A stretch of 64,000 nucleotides of DNA from Heterohyrax brucei (taxonomy: Eukaryota; Chordata; Mammalia; Hyracoidea; Procaviidae): NCBI GenBank assembly GCA_028571685.1, contig CM053154.1, forward strand, positions 15,718,001 through 15,782,000. The letters run 5' to 3'. The position numbers and the translations under genes are program-made. Below the pieces are notes generated by a model. That model made no database searches. It was not told the DNA's origin and saw nothing but the letters and a program-made list of their open reading frames with translations. Each line of letters starts with the position of its first letter. The first letter of the stretch is position 1. This document shows positions 48,189-60,100 of the stretch, one piece after another.

Positions 48189-51100
48189 CTGAAAATTTTA
48201 AGAGAGGGGGAAAAAAAAGATGTTGATATTTTAAAGTTTCTAGGAAAAAAGACTTAGGTAGTTCTTATACCTTAAAGACTATTTGCTATGTTGTTCATAC
48301 TTTTACAAATACAGTATTGATTTCTTAATCATTCTCTAATTGTAAAATTTCAAGATACGTAAATTTTTAGACTAGTTGCAAATTTTTAAACTACACACTG
48401 ATTTTAAGTATCATTTATAAAATTTAAATGATGCTTAGAAATGCAAAGGAAAAAATAACACTTACTTATATCCATATTTTCCAGATATATCTATCACCAT
48501 ATTTGCTCCCAACTTAATCTGCGATTGTTCAGATGAGTGTTCCTTCCAGATAAACTCAATACTTGTAACGTTTCCAACATTAACATCTGTATCAATTAAT
48601 TTTTCATAAGTCATGCCTGGCTGAAGTTGTCTACTGTAAACAGAAGAAAAAGCCTCATAAGCTTGTGCTCAGCCTTCGCAATAGCGAAGTGAAAGAAAAC
48701 ATCTGTGTGTACCACGGAATGCGTGCTTTCCATTCACACTGATTGCTGTCTCAGAATAGCGTGGTCCTGAAGCTGGGATAAAGGGTGAGGTAGACCAGAA
48801 GCTTGGCTCACTGACTTACAGGTGCTGCCCAGAGAGGCACTGTCTTGATGAGTTTTCCATAGTCAAAGAGCTGGTCTTGGCTTTGTGGTATCAGAAAACA
48901 GATTTTACTGATGCTAGGAAATGATCAAATTGTCAACAATGGAAAAAACTCACTCAAGATTAATCTATAAACCAGAATCCTGTTATCAGTTCCTGATAGG
49001 GAAATCCTTCCTTTCCCATTAACCAGGCTGTTCTCCTACCAGATCCCTGACACCTTCTTTATCTATATAAGGGAACGTGGGTAACCAAATGAGTGCCCAG
49101 GAGGGGTTTTACTAAGTGCGGCAACAGAGAAAGGAGGATTATCTTGGGCTGTGTTCCATCCAAGACAAAATGAAATCAGAAGAAACTTTGCCTTCCTATG
49201 AAGCCAAAGTCCTTCTCTGAAGGCACGCTACAATGACAACACCACCCAGACTGCTCTAAAACCAAGCCCATTGACATCGAGTGGATTCTCACTAATGGGG
49301 ACCCTGCTCAACAGAGCAGAACAGCTCCATCAAGCTTCTAAGCAGCGCCTGGTGTGTTTGGGTTGACAGTTACAGCGCTTAACCACTATGTAGCTAGTTT
49401 CCCAAGACTACTTGTAACACCCACATTAATATCTCATACCTCCATGAGGGCTCCTGACTTCCCATTGTCTCCTTCTATTGATAACCACCCTCTTGATGAT
49501 ATTTTTCCTGTTTTGGTCGTGTTGGCGGAAGAAATTAAGCTGCAGTTAGTAACTGAGTTAAGCTACAGACTCATCTAAACTAGTACCCAGGTCAATCCCT
49601 GTTACATGACTTTGACTTATGCTCCTGATAATACTTATCCCTATCTGATGTTTCCTTACTCACTTGCCAATTTATTGTCTGTTTCCTCTAACTGGACTAT
49701 AACAATATGAAAGTAGGAACCGTGTTTGTACCCCAGCAATTAGAACGGTTCCTAGCACATAAAACCAGAACATCAAGCCCGCTGCCATCGAGTCAATTCC
49801 ACCTCAGAGCGACTCTGTCGGACACAGTAAAACTGCCCTGTGAGTCAGAATTAACTCAATGGCAATGAGTTTGGTTTGGCTTTTGGAATCTTTATGGAAG
49901 GACACTGCCATGTCTTTCTCCTGAGGGGTGGCTGATGGATTTGAACTGCCAGCCTTCCGCGTCAGCAACCAGGTGCTTTAATTATCTTGCCAACATGTCT
50001 CCTCCTGCCAACGCAGGAGGCACCTACATGTTTGCTGTATACATGCACGGATGTTGGTATTCCTAGGGCTTGTTCTATGTCGTGACAATGCCATGTACTG
50101 ATTTAATCGTCAGAAGGCAACTTCATCTTCACATTCTGAAGGGCAATATCTCTGTTGCTCCATGAACTGTTTTCACTCAGTGCCCACACAATGCAGCCTT
50201 GTCAGATCCGACTCGACGGCACTTGGCTAGAAGCCCAAACAACCAAGATGTAATCTAGAGGGGGAAGTTAGATTCTACAGCTTAACTGAAAAAGATAGCA
50301 AGACACCTGCTGGGAATCTTAAAGGCAATTATTCTTAAAAAAAAAAAAAAAGATTAGGTTAACTATGTAGCATGACTAACAGCTTCTTTAGACATTACCA
50401 AAAGAAGTATGGAAATGTCAAAACACTCCCACAACACATAATAGGGACAGGCACTACAAATAGACCCTCACCTACCCCTAGCCAGGTGTCTTATGCAGGA
50501 CCCTATGACCCGCAGAGCCATAGGCACACCTTGTGTTAAACTGCTACCAAATGGGTGGCTTCATGGAATCATGAACCTTGGGTACAAACAAGATGTGCTA
50601 AGGCAGGAGACTTAGCATGGGCAAAATCAGGAAGGGAAGGAAGAGTGGGATCTATGTAATGCTGGAAACTGCAACTGGGTAACCCGGCTAAGCTAAAGAG
50701 GAGTGAAACACCCCTGGGAAGGTGGACCAGGTCTGTGCACCCACCTAGGATGCAGCAAACCACTGCCGGAATCCACATGTGCAGAGCTAATACTAAGACG
50801 ACTTGCAGACATTTCACCAGAGGGACTAAAGCGACACAGCCCACAGTTGACAAAACAAACACAAAATTCTGTCTTTTCTGTCACTGCCCATTATTTGCAG
50901 ATAACGGAAATCACAGAAGTGAAGCACCTAATCCATCCACCCGTGACCAGATGATAGCATCTAGTTGGCATGTGCAATGTTAATTCTGAAATGAATTATA
51001 GAACCAAACAATGGGAGTGAAACACAAAGATGCTGAGGTTGATCAAATAAAACCTAAGGAAAATGTAAGATAAAAGAGAAGTTGAGCGAAAGACATGCAG

Positions 51101-54100
51101 TAGATGTCTGTGCTGACTTATTCCTGAGATGGACTGAGCCAATGCATGTCTAATCTCTGTGGGTATGCTTATAGAGAGTTGGCTAGAAGCTTAGCAACAC
51201 ATTTTAAAAATTTCATGTACAAGTTACAGCCTAGAAAAATAGAGATGTGTTCCCCAGTTAGCATAATGTCAAATGGCCTGGATTAAAAACAGGTCTCATG
51301 TATGCCACTGCTGATGTTTTTCACTTGCTTGATTATCTAGATCAGTATTTTCACATCTAGTTTCCTACCGTTTTCAGTTTCTAGTCGAAACTGCCAAGAA
51401 GACAGGTATTAGGATCCCTACTTTCTGTTTAGCAAGTAAAGAGTCAACATTGCCCTATAGCTGGTGGTACCCTAGGGAGAGAGAAAGCCAGGGACCATCT
51501 AAGCATTTCCTGAGCACCATGTTAGCTGCCAGCCCCTCCCACTGACACCTACCTGGCAATCTCCAACTCCTCTGTTTTCCCATTTCTTCCGCCCACTCGA
51601 AGAAATATACTCCCCTCAGTGACATTGTTTCCACTGAGTCTGATAGACAATTTGTGCCTCCAGCCTGGAACAAACAGGAGAACAGAAAACGGAGGGTTAA
51701 AAATACTGGAAATGTATAGCATCCCGGACACTTTAAGTAAGTATTACATGGCTTAAGAATAGAACAAGGCTTTAGAGAGATCCATGAAGAGACATAACAT
51801 AAGTTGAGTGAATTTGGTGAGAACACTACATTTCAAAATACATACAAACACTCATATTTTAATCTCTCAAAAGTAAATAGTTTAATGATTTTCCAAAAAG
51901 AAAATGTGTTCATTTTCCAAGCACATTTACGATTTTTTAAAATAGAAGTGATGTGTCTTCTCTCACTGATTCCATTTGTGTTCCGTGACATGTAGACTTT
52001 CCATGGCCAGGTTTTTTATTCACTATAGTTTCACAATTCGAAAGCATCTGAGTCATTTAGAGGCAAAGTGAATTGTTCCTCACTCTTCTGCTGGGATGTG
52101 GGCGAGGCATCCCTAGTCAGCATAATTCTAGATCTGCTTCATAACTGACAATAACATAATTCCCCTACACATGGTTAAGTGTAACTTTTTAAAAACCTAG
52201 GGCTAAACAGATCTTTTATTCTGGTTCCTGAAATTCTTTCATGCTTAATATGAGGTCTGACAAGTAAGTTCACATCCTAGAAAAAGTGGTCCATATCTCA
52301 TTGTTGAGTGTCACTTTGGTCACCTTTGAAGTACTCACTTTGGGAAACTATGCCCTGATGCCAGTACCTAGTCCACCCCTTCAAAGCAATTTTGGACCTC
52401 TGTATCTGGAATGGCCATCAGAGCTGTTGTTGTATTACCCTTAGTGTCCTGAATGTCATCAAAACGTCTTCCTTTCAGTATTTCCTTTATCTTCGGGTAA
52501 AGAAAGAAATCACTGCAGGCCAGATCAGGTGAGTAGAGAGGGTGTTCCAATACAGTTATTTGTTTACTAGCTAAAAACTCCCTGACAGACAACTGTACAA
52601 TTAAGTTTTCAAACCTGGCACTGTGCCACTGTGTGCAATGGCCACTCCAGAAAGAGTTCCAAACTTACTTTGAAGGGTGGGCTAAGTGCTGGCTTTGGTG
52701 AATAGCTTCCCAAAGGGAGTACTTCGAAGGAAACCATAGTGATAGTCAGCAATGAGGTATGTAACACTTACAACCTCGTAACTTTAACTGATAAAATACA
52801 AGTTTTTAAGAAATTCAAAAAGCACTAGAACACGAAGAAAGTGAGAGAAGGGGACCTAGCAGAGAAAATTATTTAATTCATCAAGTTAATCACTACCAGT
52901 GAGCCTTTTCCCCTCTTCAACCTGTTTCACTGAAATTTGGTTTCCACTGTCACCTCTCTACTGAAACCACTTTCTCTGAGCTCGCCAGGGACTGAGTTGT
53001 TGCGTCTCCAGTGAGCCCCTGGAGCCCTTGTCCCAGGTGACCTCTCAGTGAGTTGGTGGGGCGCATGCATGTGGCCTTCTCATTGTCCTTCTTCTCTTGG
53101 CTCCTCTAACCCCCACTGCCCATTTTCCTTCCATGCCTCTGCGCTTGTCCAGTCTCGCCTTCAGGGCCTTCTCTCTCCGCTCTCTTCTCACTTGACACTC
53201 TCCTTGGGGGTTTACATCACCATGGCTGCTGTCCAGACTTCTGTCTCCACACCATGTCCACCTCCAGCAGCTCTCAGACCCTCATCTCCAACCACCTGCG
53301 AGATACGCACACATCCAAGCCTCAAAGGCACCTCATATGTAACACCTCAGAAAATGAGCCTCTTGTCTTATTATTCAAACTAGCCTCTCTTCCCGTGTTT
53401 CCAACCTCAGCGAGTGCTACACCATCTCTTCAGCAAGAACTCCCCTTAACTTCTCTCTCCTCTGCATCCCTCAGATGCATTCACCAAGTTCGGCTAAGCT
53501 TCTACCACCTAACCGTCTCCGTCTCCGGAGTCTCTCCACTTGTCTCTATGCTTCTGCATGGAGTGTTGCCACAACTGCCGGACAGGTTACCTTGCCTGCA
53601 TCTTGCTCCCTCTAATCCATGTGCTAACTTGGGTGATTTTCTAATCTTTGTTGAAACTGACTTGACAGCAGTGATTTGGGTTGGGGTTAACCGTTCAGGC
53701 GATTTTCTACTGACCCAGAGAAAAGTTCCACACTCTCCACATGGAACACAAGGACTTTCATTCTCAGCTTCTCCCACCTCATCTCACACTGTCCTCCACC
53801 TTTTCCTCGATAGTCCCACAGGGACGTCTTCCTTCTGTCCTACTCTCTTACTCCCACTATTTACATAGACTGTTTCTTTTTTCTAGACCATTCTCTTCTT
53901 CTCTGTCTTCTTCACCTTTTAGGATTCAGCTTAGAAATCACTTTCCCTTAGATGGTTCACTGAGCTGGTTGTGGTAATTCCCCCTTTGGATGCTGTAAGT
54001 TCCTTGAATGTCTCCTGACACAAAGTTTACTACTTGGGATTGAAAAGGATTTGGTCTGTGGTACTCCCCACCAGTCTGTACTCAGCGAGGGACTTCACTG

Positions 54101-57100
54101 TGTCCTCAGGGCCTGTTCCAACAACACCCAGTGCTTAGCCGACACTAGTTAGCAGCTGTTGAATTTTTGAAGGTAAGCACCTTAAAACATTAAAATAAAA
54201 CTTCATTATAGTACTTACGGGCAAATGGGGAAAGAGTCCCTGTGTTTAAAAAATAATAGGGTCTATCAGGTGCCATGCTTTCAAGGTGAAATCTATCCGC
54301 AAAGTGACCCATTGTTGGACAACCTTCTTTGGGACAATGGAAGCAACTTCCCTGGTGACAGAAAATAGGAAGTAGTTATGTATGTGGTTAGACATTTTTT
54401 TCTCTTCAGTAAACTCACTCTATATTATTAACCTATAATATATCTTTGGAATGTAAGTCAAGTATATGATTTTAAATGACCAAGTTGTAAGCTTTCAAAA
54501 ACAAAGAAAACAAAAGGAACAGAGAGGAAACGATAAACTATCTGTTAGAAAAATGGATAAAGGATGTCAATAGATAAGCCTCAAGAGGAAGCCCAAATAG
54601 TTACCAGCTATATAAATAGATGTTCAGCCTTATCAGGAAATGCTAATTAAAACAAATTACAGCACGGCATCTAGGGACAATACGCAGTGTGCTGCTTTTA
54701 AGATTTGTGAAATTTGGTTTTTCTCTCTAAATTTTATTTGTTTTGTTGTTGCTGCTGAGACTATGCACAAAAAAGCATACACCAATTCAGTAGTTTCTCC
54801 CTGTGCAAATTAGTGGCACTGATTACCTTCTTTGTGTTGTGCAATAATTCTCACCGTCCTTTTCTGAGTTGTTCTTCCTCCATTAACATAAGCTCATTGC
54901 TCCTGTTTCCTATCCAGTCTTCTTTTTTTAAAATTTTCATTGTGCCTTAAGCGAAAGCTTACAATTCAAATCTATTTACCATATGAAACCCTGCACACAC
55001 ACCACTATGCTACTCCAACTGCTCTCTTTCTACACCTACTCCCCACCCTGCCCCATGATAGAACACTCTTTTCCACCCTGTACTTTCCGCATCCATTCAG
55101 TCAACACCTGTCCCTCTCCAACCTCTCATCTTGCCACTGTAAAAAAGCTGCTCGTGTATATATTTAAGCCAAGAAGCATATTCTTCACCAGAATCACTCT
55201 ACGTCTTATAGTCCAGTCCAATCTTTGTCTGAAGAGTTGGCTTCAGTACTGGTTTTAGCTGTGGGCTGACAGAGAATCTGGGAACTATGTCCTCAGGGGA
55301 CCCTCTAGTCTGACGGATCATCAAGTGTAGTCTTTTAATAGACTTCTAGTTTTGCACATTGATTCTTCTCCAGCTACATCAGAGACTACATTGTGTTCCC
55401 TGTCAGAGCAGCCATTTGAGGTGGCCAGGTACCATCTAGTCCTTCTGGTCTCATGCTGATGTAGTCTCTGCATCAAATGGCATCTTCGGTCGTGTTTTTC
55501 TCGTGTCTTTGAAGCCCTTTATTCTGCCGTGCTCCAGATGGATTGAGAACACTTGATGCTACTTAGATGACAGCTTGCTAGCTTTTAAGACCCCAAATGC
55601 TGCTCTTCAAAGTGGTATGCAGAATATTTTCTTTAAAAAATGTAGTAATGCCAATTAGCCTAAATATCTCCTGAAACCATGGTCCCCAGATCCCGTACTG
55701 CTACTCTGTCCTGCAAAATGTTGGGTTATATTTAGAAAACAGCACTTGGCTGGCTTTAACTTTGGTGTATTCCAGTTGTACTAACCTCCTGTCTACTTCG
55801 TGCAGTCATTCCCTTCACCTAACCCAAGTCCTATCTACTGTCTAATGTGTGAATCCCTCCTCCCACTCTCCTCACTCTTATAACCATGAAAGATTATTTT
55901 CTTTTGTGTTTAAAATGTCTAAGTTCTTATAATAATGTTCTCATACTGTATTTGTTCTTTTGCAACTAATTTTACTCAACATAGTGTCTTCCAGATAATC
56001 CCATGTTATGAGATGTTTCCTGAAATCATCATTGTTCTTTCTCATTGCATAGTATTTCATTGTGTGAATACACCATAGTTTGTTATCCATTCATCTGTTG
56101 GTTGACATCTAGGTTGATTCCATCTTTTTGCTATTGTGGACAGTGCTGCAATAAACATCGGTGCGCATATATCTGTTTGTGCAATAGACCTAATTGCTAT
56201 AGGTATGAGTTTAATGCTGTCATTCCGATGTCTTTTTTGGTGCACTGTAGACAGTTCCTTTGCTCTATTTAATTTTTTGTGCTGAGTGTTTTTTCTTTAT
56301 GTATTTTCTCATCATCTTTTTCGTGTTGGTGGTTTTCTGTTTGCTGAGGCTTCATGTTTTTCTTGTTTTTTATTTTGAAGTGTAGGATTGATAGTTTCCT
56401 TTGTGATTACCTTGATATTTACCCCTATTTTTCTAAATTTAAATCACCCTTTAATTTCTTTATGTTGCCTTGCCTTTCTCTCCATCTAGAAAATCTATGA
56501 CTATGTTTTTCTTTTGAGACTCTCTTTTTTGGGTACAATGTCTACATAATGACATCTCTGTGTCCCTATTTTCAGTATTTTGCCCATGATTTGTTTTTAT
56601 GATTCCCCTCATTGGGTTGATATCCAGCTGCTGTGTTCCATGTTCTGGTCCTGGGTTATTACCTGGTATTACTGATTGTCTAATGAAAGGACTCAATTTA
56701 GTATTTCTTGTAATTTTGGTTTGGTTTCGCAAATTCCTTAAATTTCTATTCATTTGGAAATGTTCTATTTTCACTATCATATTTGAGAGACAATTTTGTT
56801 AGGTATGTAGTTCTTGGCTGGAGATTTTCTCCTTCAAAGCTTTGTATATGTCATCCCACTGCCTTCTTGCCTGCTTGGTTTCTAGTGACTAGTTCAAGCT
56901 TAGTATTACAGATTTTTCTTTGTAGGCTATTTTTTATTTATCTTTATCCACTTTTAAAAGTGTCTCCTTACCTTTCATTTTGACAAATTTGATTATAATA
57001 TGTCTTGGTGTCTTTCTTTTGGGATATACCTTATGTGGAGTTTGATGGACATCTTGGGTAAATGTCTTCTCATACTTCATGATAGCAGGAAAGTTTTCTG

Positions 57101-60100
57101 TCAACAAATCTTTGACAATTCTATATGTAATTCTTAGTGTTTCTTGATTTTTTAAAAATTATTTTATTTGATTTTCCCTCAAATATGTTGATATCACGTA
57201 CTTTATCTCCAGTTTCTCTAATTTAGGCTTCCATTGTCTCAGTTCTGTTCTGTTGACTTTGTGTTGAGTTTCTAATTTAATAATTTTATTATTCATTTTC
57301 TGAATTTCTAATTTTTGCCACCCAATGCTTTCTTGCTGCTTGTTCAACTTGTCATTGTACTCTGCTACATTTTGCCTCATCTCCTTCCTCATCTCTCAAA
57401 GAATTCTAAATATTAATCTTTTGTATTCTATCTCTGATAATTCCATGAAGTTCTCTTCCTCTGGAAAATGTGAGTCTTTATTTTGTGAGCTTTCTGAAGG
57501 GATCGCAGTCTGCCGTTTTAAGCACTTTGATGTAGACTGCTGTTTCCTAGCCATTGGTAAATTGTAGTTATGGATTCAGCTCAGGTGTCTAGAAGGTCAG
57601 TTACCTAGTGTGTGGTACAGACTGTCACCTAGATGGACACGGATGATTAGTATAGGCACAGGTATCTGGCTGCAGACACAGAGAAAGGGGGGCTAACAGG
57701 CATCCATGTGTATCTGTGAGGGTGGTGTATTCCTTTATGTCTCAATCTAGGTGAAGGAATAGTCTCTGCTCTGATTTTCCTGGCTTAAGGGTCAGCAGAA
57801 AAAAATTTTTTTTCTTTATCCCCCCCTTCCCTGAGTGTGTTAAACTAGTTTTTTTCCAGTCTCAGAGAATGGCCCAGACAGGGCTTAAGGAGTCCCATCT
57901 CTGACTCAGTTAATGACTTCAGACTCCAGAGACAGGTGCAGTGCAGAAGTGGATGGGGAGAATGGCTCAAGGCAGTTTTGAAGAGCTCCACTTCCATCTC
58001 TGTTAGTGGCATTAGACTCTAGCACCAGGCACAGTTCAGAGAAGAGAGGGGGTAGTTCCAGGAGAGGGGAGACAGATTCGTGTCAAAGGAAAGATTCAGA
58101 TCCATGCACAGCACTTTACACTCAAAGACTTAGCTTTTGGCCATCTGGTGCTGTCCCTCACTGGCTCCAGAGCACGAGTGGATGCTCCAGACAATCACCT
58201 TGCTGAGTACAGCACCCGTCAGCCTCCACATGGTGGCCATGACTGCCTCCTGGCAGGTCAGGTCTGTGGAATCCTGTGGGTTTCTGGCAGTTCTCTTCCT
58301 TCCACTTTGCTCAGTCCAGTTTCTCAACTTTGCCTTTGATGTTCAGGGCTCCTAGGATTTCATTCATACTGAATTCATTTGTTCTTTTGAGTGTTTGTTG
58401 TTAGAGACATCACAGGAAGCATTCCTCTACTCTGTCATCTTGGATCCTCCCCCGTCTCATCTTTTAAGTTGCTGTTGTCAGTGGATCCCGTGAAAACAGT
58501 TCTTAAAAGAGCATAATGCTCAAGGCAGACATTTTTTACTAGTTGAGTCAAACTGTTATTTGGTTTTAAGAAAACTTCAGGAGATAATTTTAGTAGAAAG
58601 TTTAAAGATGATCTCAGGGTAACAGTTTTGGCAGTTCATCCACCATGTGGAAGCGTTTTCAGTGTTTCTATATTCATCCTCGTGATATCTAAAGAAACTG
58701 TTTGTGACGTTCCTGCATTGGCTTTTAATCTTCTTTTAAGGATAATTAGGGCTTAAGGTCAACTAGCAGACAACTCATGGAAATGAAGTCAGCAAAGTGA
58801 ATGTGTATGCTAGTCTGCTGTTTCCTTTTCTTCATACTCAGCAGAATTGAACAAATTCAGACAACTGACAATACCAAATACTGGTAAAGGCAGAAAGTTC
58901 AAGAACGCTCATTTACTGGTGACAGGAGTATAAACTGGTAGATGTTGTGGACAGCAATGCAGTAAAGACAGAAGACCCCTGATGGCATAGTAAAAGCTTG
59001 GCTGCTAACCAACAGGTTGACAGTTTGACTCCACCAGGCACTCCTTGGAAACCCAATGGAGCAGTTCTACTCTGTCCTATAGGGTTGCTGTGAGTTGAAA
59101 TTAACAGCAACAGGTTTGGGTTTTGTTTTTTAATAAAGACAGAAGTACATATTTGCTTTGACAATTTCACTTCTAATATGTGCCATAAAGAAATTTCTGC
59201 CCAAGTACATGAGGACGCATGTAAGTGGGTGTTTACCGTAGCATTTCTTTTCATAATAAAAACTGGAAAAGATCCAAATGCACATCAGCTGGGAAGTAAA
59301 TAAGCTGTGTTTGTTCCTACAAAACAAACACACTCGATCCATGCACATCAGTCAGAGCTCAGAATTGCGATAGTTAATGAAAAAGCAAATTCAGAAAGAT
59401 ACTTACAACATATCATTCATTAGATATCCGTCAGTTCACTTCAAATTCTGCCTTAGAGGTGGCAATGAAGAATATAAGGAATTTTGATTTCTTCATTTTA
59501 TCTGTATGTTTTTTGATCTAAAGCACAACTAACAATCAGTGTAGCAAGTGATTACTTGCTAATTTAGGTTTTGGACTTTTAAATTTATGAATTATGGACA
59601 CTTAGGCCAGGACTGTAGAAATCATATCATTTAAACTCCATTTGTAATGAAGAGAAATAGTAATAGCAATAATAAGGGCTTGTATTTATTGTTAATCATG
59701 TGCCATGGAAACTCTAGTGGTGTAGTGGTTAGCGCTACCTCTGCTAACTATGAAGTGGGCAGTTCAAGTCTTCCAGGCACTCCTTGGAAACTGCGGAGCA
59801 GCTCGACTCCACCCTCTAGTGTCACTAGGAGTCAGAATCAACTTGACAGCATTGGGTTTGCTGTCTTGGTTTTTAATCATGTGACATGGAAGAAAGATTT
59901 GGTAATCTGCTTCTATAGAGATTTACAGCCTTGGAAACCCTATGGGGTAGTTCTACTCTGTTGTATAGTGTCACTGGGTTGTGGCTTTGTTTGTTTCTTA
60001 GCAACCATGTGCCAGACCCTGTTTCAGACACTGAAAGTGCATTTAACTAATTTAACCACATAAAACCCCTGTGAGGTAGGTGCTCTTATTCTCCCTGTCC

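Larger units (their letters stand above)
48634..51552 (-). other. PNLIPRP3 intron (about 2.9 kb)
   Basis: Holds SINEs at 49255-49402 and 49770-49992, an L2-like 3' end around 49660-49762 ('gtaggaaccgtgtttgtacc', 'ggttcctagcacataaaacc') and otherwise unassigned DNA. A lone SINE tail ('gatccgactcgacggcactt') is at 50204-50226. Confidence 0.6.
51665..54218 (-). other. PNLIPRP3 intron (about 2.6 kb)
   Basis: Contains the composite mariner at 52251-52795 and a C/T-rich possible L2-age repeat at about 52900-54170. The remainder is unassigned. Confidence 0.6.

Noticed and set aside
53254..53868. Longest plus-strand ORF (204 codons)
   Set aside because: Low-complexity S/P/L/T composition in a pyrimidine-rich, repeat-like stretch inside a lipase intron. 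No domain motifs, and a second frame is equally open there.
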